Below are positions 1 through 6,931 of a stretch of 33,423 nt of DNA, piece by piece; within the stretch, counting starts at the first letter, position 1; the number at the start of each line of letters is the position of its first letter. The stretch comes from CAYVUI01 sp964454745 (GTDB lineage Bacteria > Planctomycetota > Phycisphaerae > Sedimentisphaerales > Anaerohalosphaeraceae), in assembly GCA_964454745.1 (NCBI GenBank), contig CAYVUI010000040.1:1-33423 (forward strand), in the 5' to 3' direction. The position numbers and the translations under genes were made by a program. The notes below the pieces were generated by a model that was not told the DNA's origin, did no database searches, and saw only the letters and a program-made list of their open reading frames with translations.

Positions 1-852
1 AATGCAGCGTTTCTGGATGGATTCGATGGCCTCGGTATTGGAATTGATCATCCGAAGTGCAATCAGCAGGCTGATCGAACGGCTGAAATAGCGGTGCGAA
101 ACGAGTAAATGATCGAGCGGGTAGCGGAGCCGTTCCTGTATGGTTTGCTCAAACTGGTTGAGGATGACGTGTTTGACGGCAAGTTTGATGTAATTTTCGA
201 GGTAAGGCCTTGCGTCGGATTCTTGATAGAGGTGTTTGATCGAAGGGATGGGCCTTTCCAGTTCATGTTCGAGAAAATAGTCACTGGGGGCATGGGAGCG
301 CAGGTGAGAAATGACCAGGTCTCTCTCGGTGGTACCGAGCAGTTCGCGTCGGGCCCGTCGTTCGATGTCGGCTTCCTGGGTTTTTTCACCGGGGCGGGTA
401 TGCTTTTGGAAGAATTTTGCGATCCGTTTTCGCAGCCACAGCTCGTGGATCAGGTTGACATGAAAACGGTCACCAAACTGCTGGAGCATTTTTTTGTGCG
501 AGGCGAGATACGCTTTTGCCTGGACGGGCCCGTTGGCTGTGGTTACGGTTACGTCTTCCCGGTCGTAGAATTTGCCTTCGTAGCGGTCGATATCTTTCAT
601 CGCCTCACCGGAAAGACCGTATAAAACGATCCCCTCGATTTTTGCCTTATGATCCTCGATGGCGTAGTAGTAAACGTTATCCGGGCTGACACGCCGGTGA
701 TTGGGCAACAGGGCCAGCTCACCAAACAGGACCGTGTCTGTAACGTTAGAGGGTTTGAGAGTAAAGCCAAGACCGCATACGCTTTCGAGGATGGACGGGT
801 CTCTTAGTGATCCGTATATAAAAAGATTATATTTTTCGTTTTTATTTTCCAT
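1..852 (-). CDS. Gamma-glutamylcyclotransferase-like (AIG2/GGCT fold) protein with long C-terminal extension, 3' end cut by window
   Basis: The frame opens at an ATG at 852 and stays open for 284 codons to the window edge, so the C-terminus is missing. Residues about 9-118 look like the GGCT/AIG2 fold: FIYGSL at 11-16 is the substrate-loop motif, and IDRYEGKFYDRE at about 88-99 matches the segment carrying the family's catalytic acid (E92). The known family reaction releases 5-oxoproline from gamma-glutamyl amines or peptides; the substrate here is unknown. Residues about 125-284 are predicted helical and charged, and I do not recognise them, so this is longer than the usual 110-190 residue member. 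It lies 74 bp downstream of the isochorismatase-like gene on the same strand and may be cotranscribed with it. Confidence 0.75.
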   Translation of the reverse strand, partial: MENKNEKYNLFIYGSLRDPSILESVCGLGFTLKPSNVTDTVLFGELALLPNHRRVSPDNVYYYAIEDHKAKIEGIVLYGLSGEAMKDIDRYEGKFYDREDVTVTTANGPVQAKAYLASHKKMLQQFGDRFHVNLIHELWLRKRIAKFFQKHTRPGEKTQEADIERRARRELLGTTERDLVISHLRSHAPSDYFLEHELERPIPSIKHLYQESDARPYLENYIKLAVKHVILNQFEQTIQERLRYPLDHLLVSHRYFSRSISLLIALRMINSNTEAIESIQKRCI

Positions 853-926
853 GGCCTGATGATACCACAGCTTTTTGAATCAGGCAACGGTGGGTGACGA
901 GTTTCCGGTTGGAAATTGACCTGCGG

Positions 927-1619
927 TCAGGTTCCGGTTTTCAGGGCGGGTTTTTTCTGCATGAGCCCGAGGCACCTTTCGCAGCCGCATACGCCCACCT
1001 GCTGGAGGTGGGTTGTGCCCAGGAGGGTTTTGGCCTCCTTGAGCGTTGCGCCTTTGGCTTCGAGCTGGCGCAGGGCGATTTCGGAATGGATTTTATCAAT
1101 ACAGCCGATGGCATCAGTCATGAGGGTTACACGTTTTTTGCGTGCAATCAGTCCCAGGGCGGTGTGCTTGATCGAGCCTTCCATCGTTGCACCAATCAGG
1201 ATGAACTCGTCGGCCTTTAGCTCCGAGAAAAGGCGGTCAGCACGGGGTTCATCAAAGGGGTCTTCCGTTCGTTTGTAAAAGATGACCTGGTCGTACTGGC
1301 GAAGGATGTCACGAGGCAGATCGGTGCTGCCGTCAGCGGGGTAGGCAATTTTTCGATCCCGAACGGTGTAGGAGATTTTCCGCTGGCCTTCCGTGCCGGC
1401 CAGGCACCAGGAATGTCCATTGCCCTGATCGTAGATCTGCTTGGTCGAGATCATCCGGATGTTTTTCATGCGGGCCCAGGCAATTGTCCGGCGGATGTTC
1501 TGGAGAATTCGACGGTGATTGCGGACGCAAGACTCATTTTCGGCGAGGAAAAAATCCTTTTGTGTATCTACATCTACGAGTACACGTCTACGGCGTAATG
1601 TTATAATCGGCCTTACCAT
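927..1619 (-). CDS. Isochorismatase-fold (cysteine hydrolase family) protein lacking the catalytic cysteine
   Basis: A 230-residue protein. The Rossmann-like isochorismatase/nicotinamidase layout is visible: VDVDTQKDFF at 15-24 carries the expected catalytic Asp (D18), YKRTEDPF at 115-122 the conserved Lys (K116), and IGATMEGSIKHTA at 142-154 aligns with the nucleophile-elbow segment. Where active members have Cys in the pattern TDxCV, this protein has Ser149. The downstream TDAIG block (168-172) is kept. The C-terminus has an added cysteine cluster, C-x-C-x2-C near 211-216, which could bind metal. The ATG at 1619 is preceded by an AAGGGGCG ribosome site. Fold confidence is good; enzymatic activity is doubtful and the substrate unknown. 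Confidence 0.8.
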   Translation of the reverse strand: MVRPIITLRRRRVLVDVDTQKDFFLAENESCVRNHRRILQNIRRTIAWARMKNIRMISTKQIYDQGNGHSWCLAGTEGQRKISYTVRDRKIAYPADGSTDLPRDILRQYDQVIFYKRTEDPFDEPRADRLFSELKADEFILIGATMEGSIKHTALGLIARKKRVTLMTDAIGCIDKIHSEIALRQLEAKGATLKEAKTLLGTTHLQQVGVCGCERCLGLMQKKPALKTGT

Positions 1620-1808
1620 TTTATCGCCCCTTGTTTAGCCTTATTCACACCTATTCTACGTCCGGAAACTATGCATGTTTTCGCAGAAATTGCATTTATA
1701 CCTCAATTTCCACTGTCCATACCGAGTCTCAAGACATAAAATAGTTTCGGATGTTTGGGGGTGTATCTTAATTGAAATGTGGATATACCTTTATTCAGAC
1801 GGGATATA

Positions 1809-1836
1809 TTGGTTTTGTTAATTTGTTTAATAGGAT
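1809..1836 (+). promoter_or_regulatory. Possible sigma70-type promoter for trmB-rsmG
   Basis: TTGGTT at 1809-1814 and TAGGAT at 1831-1836 are separated by 16 bp in an AT-rich divergent intergenic region, ending 21 bp before the GTG of trmB. Both boxes are imperfect, so this is a weak prediction. Confidence 0.3.
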
Positions 1837-1857
1837 AATTATCGGAAGTTTTGATTT

Positions 1858-2520
1858 GTGACGACGGGATCGAAAAAACTGAGCTTTTATGAAGATATTG
1901 CGATTTTGCCGGAAAACCTGGATGGATTTATCGACTTTAATGAACTTTTTGGCCGCGGAGGGCCGTTAGAGGTCGAGATTGGTTCGGGAAAGGGTACGTT
2001 CCTGGTTCACCAGGCCCAGGCGCACCCGGAGAGGAATTACCTCGGGATTGAATGGGCGAATCAGTATTATAAATACGCGGTCGATCGGCTGGGCCGCTGG
2101 GAGGTAAAAAATGCGAAGATGCTGCGAACGGATGTAGCGACGTTTCTGCCCGAACACATCGCGCCGGGCAGTGTATCGGCATTTCATATTTACTACCCCG
2201 ATCCGTGGCCCAAAAAGCGGCACTGGAAGAGGCGGTTTGTATCCACTGTGAATGTGGGCAATGTACTGCGGTGTCTCGTGCCAGAAGGGAGGCTGCAGAT
2301 TGTGACCGACCATCCGGGATATTACCGCCAGATGTGCGAGGTTTTGGGTTCGTTTATTCACAGGGGATTGTTGGAAACCGTGGATTTTGAGCATCCTGCC
2401 GGGGCCGAGCCGGGGGAGATTGTAGGGACAAATTACGAGCGGAAATATCGAAAAGAGGGCCGGGGGGCATATACGTTTGCGCTGAAAAAGACCGGTCAGG
2501 CATCGAAGGAGAACGAATGA
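1858..2520 (+). CDS. trmB: tRNA (guanine-N7-)-methyltransferase TrmB
   Basis: TrmB transfers a methyl group from SAM to N7 of G46 in the variable loop of tRNAs. The 220-residue length is normal. SAM-binding motif I EIGSGKG is at 40-46, and the family hallmark PDPWPKKRH at 114-122 is followed by the basic KRRF. TDH plus a tyrosine-rich stretch and TNYERKY near the C-terminus complete the signature. The start is a GTG at 1858 with GGAAG nine bases upstream; no ATG nearby fits. Its TGA overlaps the ATG of rsmG by four bases, so the two RNA methyltransferases are translationally coupled. Confidence 0.95.
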   Translation: MTTGSKKLSFYEDIAILPENLDGFIDFNELFGRGGPLEVEIGSGKGTFLVHQAQAHPERNYLGIEWANQYYKYAVDRLGRWEVKNAKMLRTDVATFLPEHIAPGSVSAFHIYYPDPWPKKRHWKRRFVSTVNVGNVLRCLVPEGRLQIVTDHPGYYRQMCEVLGSFIHRGLLETVDFEHPAGAEPGEIVGTNYERKYRKEGRGAYTFALKKTGQASKENE

Positions 2521-3227
2521 ACGATCAGCAGCGAATCGCCGAGGTGATCCGGAAGCGTCAGGGGCAGTATGAGGCATTTGCCCAATTCCTGCAGGAAGAG
2601 AATGAGTACCAGAACCTGACGCGGATCAGCGATACAGGTGAGATTTTTACCCGGCATTTCGCGGATTCGCTGGCATCGCTGGGCCTTTTGCGTGAACTGG
2701 CGGAAAAGGAGGACGGGTCGCATCGGCTGATTGATGTCGGTTCCGGGGCGGGTTTTCCGGGTTTGGCCCTGGCGATAGCCCTGCCGGACTGGGAGATTGT
2801 TTCGGTTGAGGCGACGGGCAAGAAAGCGATGTTCCAGATGGATTTGGCAGAGAAGTTGGGGCTTTCGAATGTAAAAGTCCTCAATGTCCGGGCGGAGAAG
2901 CTTGCACATGACCGGGACCACCGTGAGCAATACACCGCAGCGTGCGCCCGGGCGATGGGCCATACCCGGATCGTAACGGAAGTGCTGGGCGGATTTGTCA
3001 AGCCCGGAGGGCAATTGCTGGCTTGGAAGGGGCCGCGGCTGGACGAGGAATTGCCCGAATCGCTCAAAACAATCACAAAAATGGGACTCAAAGTTGAGGT
3101 GCAGTTTGAGTATTCGCTGGAGGGGATGGAGGATTCGGATTTGCGGATCCTGGTGTTAAATAAGGTAAGGGAGACAGCGGATCGGCTGCCTCGGGATTAC
3201 GCGATGATTAAAAACCGGCCGCTTTGA
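2517..3227 (+). CDS. rsmG: 16S rRNA (guanine527-N7)-methyltransferase RsmG
   Basis: RsmG (GidB) methylates N7 of G527 in the 530 loop of 16S rRNA using SAM; its loss classically gives low-level streptomycin resistance. The 236-residue protein shows the N-terminal NLTRI segment (33-37), HFADSLASL (48-56), SAM motif DVGSGAGFPG (73-82), the acidic VEATGKKAMFQ block (97-107) and ARAMGHTRI before KPGGQLLAWKGP. The ATG has AAGGAG upstream, inside the end of trmB. In many bacteria rsmG sits near mnmG or parAB; here it is paired with trmB. It ends 15 bp before the convergent DUF4230-like gene. Confidence 0.95.
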   Translation: MNDQQRIAEVIRKRQGQYEAFAQFLQEENEYQNLTRISDTGEIFTRHFADSLASLGLLRELAEKEDGSHRLIDVGSGAGFPGLALAIALPDWEIVSVEATGKKAMFQMDLAEKLGLSNVKVLNVRAEKLAHDRDHREQYTAACARAMGHTRIVTEVLGGFVKPGGQLLAWKGPRLDEELPESLKTITKMGLKVEVQFEYSLEGMEDSDLRILVLNKVRETADRLPRDYAMIKNRPL

Positions 3228-3242
3228 GCGAGATTGCCGACA

Positions 3243-3962
3243 TCAGGCGTCTGATTCGATTTTGGTTTGGATGAGCTTGGCTTCGCTGAAGTCGATGCTG
3301 ACGGTATGGGCACCGAAGGCCTGGGCCAGGGCCTCAAGGGTCTGGCGGGCGGAGGTCTGGACCTCGCTTCTCATTTTCTGGACGAAATTTTTTGCGACCT
3401 CGACGGCCTGAGTTTTGGCTTCTTCTTTGAGGCGGTTTTTGTCGTTTTCGTCGAAGCTCGGGCCAAAGGCGCGGTTAAGCAAATCCGGCAGCAGCCACGG
3501 AAGCAAACGGGCGCCGTGTTCATCGTAAAAGAGGATATCCCGGATTCGGATTTCATAGAAACAGGGCGGCATTTTCAGGTTATAAACACCGGGTGCCTTT
3601 TCCTCGATATGGAAGCTGCTCGAACGCAGGTCGTAGCGGAAATCGACCTCGAACTCGAAGATCATGGCCATTTTACTGGTGGAAGCGAGCCACTGGAAGT
3701 ACTTTTTGCCCCACTGACCGAACCAGTGCTCGGCGGCGGTGACGATCTCCTTGGTGATGACTTTGAAGACGACCAGCTCGCCGACGGAGCGGATTTCCTC
3801 AATGGAGGTGTAAACCTTAATCTCGGGCTCTTTTTTCCTGCGGCGAAGGAACAGCATCAGGCCTGCGATCATAGCTGCACCGAGAAAAAGCCCAGCCAGG
3901 AGCACCAAAAAAAAGGCCGCGATATTGGAGAGGTTCAGGGCGAGGATGTTTGTCGTTGTCAT
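3243..3962 (-). CDS. DUF4230-like single-pass membrane protein
   Basis: A 239-residue protein with one N-terminal transmembrane helix (about 13-39) followed by RRRKK, which predicts a cytoplasmic-side anchor and a large soluble domain. The region from IRSVGELVVFKV (about 57-68) onward resembles DUF4230 proteins, whose function is unknown to me. The C-terminal third is a charged helix (about 175-215). I chose the ATG at 3962 over an in-frame ATG at 3977 because GGAGG lies seven bases before 3962, inside the longer reading. It follows the Cys-rich mini-gene at 4193 by about 20 bp, so the two are probably one transcript. Confidence 0.7.
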   Translation of the reverse strand: MTTTNILALNLSNIAAFFLVLLAGLFLGAAMIAGLMLFLRRRKKEPEIKVYTSIEEIRSVGELVVFKVITKEIVTAAEHWFGQWGKKYFQWLASTSKMAMIFEFEVDFRYDLRSSSFHIEEKAPGVYNLKMPPCFYEIRIRDILFYDEHGARLLPWLLPDLLNRAFGPSFDENDKNRLKEEAKTQAVEVAKNFVQKMRSEVQTSARQTLEALAQAFGAHTVSIDFSEAKLIQTKIESDA

Positions 3963-3983
3963 GGTCAGCGCCTCCAAAACACG

Positions 3984-4193
3984 TTATTCTTCGACAGTGG
4001 AAAGTTTGGTGGGTTTGCAGAGGTTTTTTGCCTTGTTGGCAACCCGGCCGCACTGTCGGCATTTGTACTTGGGTTTGTCGCACAGTGAGGCGAAATCTTT
4101 GCCTTTCCGGTCATGGTAGCCGAGATTGACGAGAAAGCACATGTGACGGTTATGGCCCGAATGGGGCATTTTTACCATTTTTTCAGAGGACAT
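3984..4193 (-). CDS. Cys-rich mini-protein, probable zinc ribbon
   Basis: A 69-residue protein with cysteines at 19, 38, 45, 48 and 59. The core C-x6-C-x2-CGRVA-x7-C is a plausible zinc knuckle; His11, His14, His17 and His27 could also contribute. The ATG at 4193 has AAGGAAAG upstream and a near-consensus promoter further up. The composition and the CGRVA...NLC spacing resemble small uncharacterised proteins found in anaerobic bacteria, but I cannot give a family name or function. It is first in a two-gene unit with the DUF4230-like membrane protein. Confidence 0.65.
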   Translation of the reverse strand: MSSEKMVKMPHSGHNRHMCFLVNLGYHDRKGKDFASLCDKPKYKCRQCGRVANKAKNLCKPTKLSTVEE

Positions 4194-4237
4194 ATCTTTC
4201 CTTTCGAGGGTCAGATTCTCGTTTTTGTTTTGATATT

Positions 4238-4265
4238 ATTATATCCATTATGCCGGGGTTTTCAA
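4238..4265 (-). promoter_or_regulatory. Sigma70-type promoter for the Cys-rich/DUF4230 unit
   Basis: Read on the minus strand, TTGAAA (4260-4265) and TATAAT (4238-4243) are separated by 16 bp, about 45 bp upstream of the ATG at 4193. The -10 is perfect and the -35 has five of six bases. Confidence 0.65.
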
Positions 4266-4352
4266 AAAGGTTTTCTTGAGTCCGGTTTTTTTGCAATAAT
4301 TTTACGAATTTAAGCGTTTATAAATGTGAAATGTTCATAGGAAGGATGCAAA

Positions 4353-5399
4353 ATGTGTAAAAAATGTGTCATTTTTGCGGTTACCGCGGTTTTTGGGTTT
4401 TGCGGCTTTGTAGCTGCGGGCCTGCCCGAGGGGGTGGATGGAGATTATTTATATAAGGCCGGGCAGGGGCCTTATGAGGTGAAAACCGAGGTGTACGACT
4501 GGTACGATAAAGGCCGTGAACGGGAGGTGCCGGTGCGGTTTTACTGGCCAGCGGGGAAGGATTTGAGTGAGGGCGGTAAGAAGTTCCCGGTGATTGTGCT
4601 TTCGCATGGTTTGGGCGGTACGCGCGAGGGGCTTTCGTATTTATCCAGGCGATGGGTATCCTGGGGATATGTGACGGTGCACATCGAGCACGTGGAGAGC
4701 AATGATTCCGTATGGCGGGGCAAAAAGGACCCTAAGGCATCGCTTCAGCAGGCGACGAAGAACGGGCCCGAGGCGATCAATCGGACGAAGGATGTCACTT
4801 ATGTTCTCGACCGGATCGAAGCGATGGACGGCGAAGATAAGGAGTATCCGTTTGCGGACCTGGCGGACTTGTCCCGTGTGGGGATCGCGGGGCATTCGTT
4901 TGGTTCGCATACGACGATGCATGTGTGTGGGCAGTTGATGGTACGGGGGCGCAGGGAAGTTTCCTGCCGGGATCCGCGCGTACTGGCAGGGGTGGCGCTA
5001 AGCTCGCCGGTACCCAAAAATGAGCGGGTTTGGGAGCAGGCCTACAGCGGCGTTGAGATTCCGGTATTGCACATGACCGGCACGGAGGACAATTCATCGG
5101 TGGGCTCGACCACAGCCGAGCAGCGGACGATTCCGTTTGAATATACACTGTATTCGGAGCGGTATCTGATCAATTTTGACGGGGGCGATCACATGGTCTT
5201 TTCCGGACGGGAATCCAAAAGAGCACGGCCAAAGGACCCGATGTTCCACGAGCTGATCTTGCAGTCCAGCCTCGCTTTCCTGGATGCGTATATTAAAGGC
5301 GATGCGGAGGCGAAAGAGTGGCTGCGGGGGCCATGCGCGGAGCTGCTCAAAAACGCAGGGGATTATCAATTTCGCGAGGCGGTAGAAAAGGGGGAGTGA
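4353..5399 (+). CDS. Secreted alpha/beta hydrolase, PAF-acetylhydrolase/dienelactone hydrolase-like
   Basis: A 348-residue protein with a signal peptide: MCKK, a hydrophobic core to about residue 21, and probable cleavage near AAG (21-23), which predicts export. The catalytic domain has the oxyanion HGLGG (85-89), nucleophile elbow GHSFGS with S182, a candidate acid D246 in TGTEDNS, and H280 in GGDHMVFSG. This arrangement fits COG4188-type hydrolases related to platelet-activating-factor acetylhydrolase; the natural ester is unknown. AGGAAGG precedes the ATG at 4353. It appears monocistronic, with divergent genes upstream and a 165 bp gap downstream. Confidence 0.85.
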   Translation: MCKKCVIFAVTAVFGFCGFVAAGLPEGVDGDYLYKAGQGPYEVKTEVYDWYDKGREREVPVRFYWPAGKDLSEGGKKFPVIVLSHGLGGTREGLSYLSRRWVSWGYVTVHIEHVESNDSVWRGKKDPKASLQQATKNGPEAINRTKDVTYVLDRIEAMDGEDKEYPFADLADLSRVGIAGHSFGSHTTMHVCGQLMVRGRREVSCRDPRVLAGVALSSPVPKNERVWEQAYSGVEIPVLHMTGTEDNSSVGSTTAEQRTIPFEYTLYSERYLINFDGGDHMVFSGRESKRARPKDPMFHELILQSSLAFLDAYIKGDAEAKEWLRGPCAELLKNAGDYQFREAVEKGE

Positions 5400-5564
5400 A
5401 AAAAGCGAATTGGAGCCGCTATAATTGAGATTTTACTGAGGGACATTCATTTTTGAATAAAAATGCGACCATTATGTGAGCGGGACGTATATAATGTTGT
5501 GGTCTTATCAAAATTGATGGAACCTCAAATTGTACTTAGTTTTTATAAGAAAGAAGGTGCTGTT

Positions 5565-5720
5565 ATGAGCCGTGTTATTGCAAGATGCCAGAAGTGTGGA
5601 AAAACGATAACTCCCGAAGAGGTAGAGATCGGGATGTCGCTTTCTTGTCCGAGATGTGCTCCAAAACGGAGAGAAAAAGAGCGAAATACAGGGAATTTAC
5701 GCAACGATTTTTCGAATTGA
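5565..5720 (+). CDS. 51-residue zinc-ribbon protein
   Basis: The frame is open from 5463, but I place the start at the ATG at 5565, which has AGAAGG upstream; the first 34 codons of the longer reading look like leader. The product has two CxxC knuckles, C8-x2-C11 and C28-x2-C31, 16 residues apart: a minimal zinc ribbon followed by a basic tail KRREKER. A TATAAT sequence at about 5490 could be the -10 of its promoter, but no convincing -35 is visible. Function unknown. It faces the tRNA-Cys gene, 51 bp away. Confidence 0.6.
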   Translation: MSRVIARCQKCGKTITPEEVEIGMSLSCPRCAPKRREKERNTGNLRNDFSN

Positions 5721-5771
5721 AGAGAGGATACACAAGTGTGTTTGGTGTAAAAAAGTTCACATTTTAAAAAA

Positions 5772-5845
5772 AGGCGGCGGTCGGATTTGAACCGACGAAT
5801 AACGGTTTTGCAAACCGTCGCCTTAGGCCACTTGGCTACGCCGCC
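5772..5845 (-). tRNA. tRNA-Cys (GCA)
   Basis: On the minus strand a full cloverleaf can be folded. The acceptor stem GGCGGCG pairs with CGCCGCC, the D-arm region follows, and the anticodon arm has TTTGCAAA with anticodon GCA (5809-5811). The T-stem GTCGG/CCGAC encloses TTCAAAT. The discriminator base is U73, the base used by tRNA-Cys across bacteria for CysRS recognition. CCA is not encoded; a run of seven Ts starts at the discriminator and may help end transcription. Length 74 nt. Confidence 0.96.
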
Positions 5846-5904
5846 GAGTATATTCAAGATACACGTCTGCACAGCAATCCGCGTTTTTTGAACATAGACA
5901 CGTA

Positions 5905-5932
5905 ATTATATACATAAAATCACCCATTTCAA
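5905..5932 (-). promoter_or_regulatory. Sigma70-type promoter for tRNA-Cys
   Basis: On the minus strand TTGAAA (5927-5932) and TATAAT (5905-5910) are 16 bp apart. The predicted start lies about 50 bp upstream of the tRNA 5' end, leaving a short leader for RNase P removal. Confidence 0.7.
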
Positions 5933-5981
5933 GTATTTTTTCCAAAAAGCAAGATAAGAACAATTGATAATAAGATACGCC

Positions 5982-6010
5982 TTGCAATTGCGGTTTGGTC
6001 TACTTACAAT
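5982..6010 (+). promoter_or_regulatory. Sigma70-type promoter for nfnAB
   Basis: TTGCAA (5982-5987) and TACAAT (6005-6010) are separated by 17 bp and end 48 bp before the nfnA ATG. Together with the tRNA-Cys promoter it occupies the 213 bp divergent region, which is otherwise AT-rich and empty. Confidence 0.65.
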
Positions 6011-6058
6011 ACCACCTTTTGGCAAATTGGCGGATATTAAGAAGGCGGCCCGGAGCAA

Positions 6059-6931
6059 ATGGCACATAAAGTACTGAAAAAAAAGCAGTTATCGGAAAAT
6101 GTATTCGAGATCGATGTCGAGGCTTTTGACGTGGCCCGAGCCCGCAAGCCCGGTCAGTTCGTGATTGTCGGGGTGGATGACAATTACGGCGAGCGGATCC
6201 CGCTGACCATCGCGGGTGTGGACAAGGCCAAGGGTGCGATCCGGCTGATCTTTCAGCGGGTTGGCAAGACAACCGCCCAGATGGCGGACCTCAACGAGGG
6301 TGACGATCTCGGCTACATCGCGGGCCCGCTGGGCACACCGACCCATATCGAAAAGCTCGGTACCGTGGTCTGCGTGGGCGGCGGGATCGGAAATGCACCG
6401 CTTTTGCCCATCGCGACGGCGATGAAAGAGGCCGGCAATACCATCATTTCGATTATCGGGGCCCGGACGAAGGATTTACTGATCCTTGAGGATGATTTCA
6501 AGGCGATCAGCGATGAGATGATCGTAGTGACCGATGACGGTTCGTACGGCCGCAAGGCACTGGTAACCGAGCCGCTCAAGGAAATCTGCGAGCGGGATCC
6601 AAAGCCGAACCTGTGCATTGCGATTGGCCCGACGATTATGATGAAATTCTGCTGCGAGACGACGCGCGGCTTAGAGGTGCCTACGGTGGTGTCGCTCAAC
6701 ACGATCATGGTCGATGGTACGGGCATGTGCGGCGGCTGCAGGGTGGAAGTAGGGGGAGAGACCAAGTTTGTTTGCGTGGATGGCCCGGAGTTTGACGGCC
6801 ATCTTGTTAATTTTGACCAGATGATGCGGCGGATGCAGGCGTACAAAAAGCAGGAGCAAAAGGCTCATGAGGAGTACGAAAAGCATCGCTGTAAGATCGG
6901 TTTAGATAAAACCGGCGGGAAAGGCCAATGA
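6059..6931 (+). CDS. nfnA: NfnA-type ferredoxin-NADP reductase / sulfide dehydrogenase alpha subunit (FAD, 2Fe-2S)
   Basis: A 290-residue flavoprotein of the PyrK/SudB/NfnA group. The FAD domain spans about 1-97 (RIPLTIAG at 46-53) and the NAD domain starts at VVCVGGGIGNAPLLP (103-117). The C-terminal cluster motif DGTGMCGGC with C224, C227 and C239 binds [2Fe-2S]. D219 stands where a fourth cysteine might be expected, and as I recall characterised NfnA uses an Asp there. With NfnB the complex is expected to couple NADH, NADPH and ferredoxin by flavin-based electron bifurcation in the cytoplasm. The alternative role is sulfide dehydrogenase or a GltD-type partner. A GGAG precedes the ATG; its TGA overlaps the next ATG. 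Confidence 0.85.
   Translation: MAHKVLKKKQLSENVFEIDVEAFDVARARKPGQFVIVGVDDNYGERIPLTIAGVDKAKGAIRLIFQRVGKTTAQMADLNEGDDLGYIAGPLGTPTHIEKLGTVVCVGGGIGNAPLLPIATAMKEAGNTIISIIGARTKDLLILEDDFKAISDEMIVVTDDGSYGRKALVTEPLKEICERDPKPNLCIAIGPTIMMKFCCETTRGLEVPTVVSLNTIMVDGTGMCGGCRVEVGGETKFVCVDGPEFDGHLVNFDQMMRRMQAYKKQEQKAHEEYEKHRCKIGLDKTGGKGQ

Noticed and set aside
109..624. Plus-strand open frame of 171 codons opposite the GGCT-like gene
   Set aside because: The minus-strand frame carries the GGCT motifs and is open to the window edge; the plus frame shows no motif or ribosome site.
3267..4088. Plus-strand open frame of 273 codons
   Set aside because: It lies opposite the DUF4230-like and Cys-rich genes, has Gly/Asp/Phe-rich antisense composition and no recognisable domain.
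5463..5564. N-terminal extension of the 51-residue zinc-ribbon protein
   Set aside because: The ribosome site AGAAGG fits only the ATG at 5565, and the extension contains a likely -10 promoter element.
5772..5845. tRNA-Cys as a possible integration site
   Set aside because: No integrase, no direct repeat of the tRNA 3' end and no change in gene character on either side.
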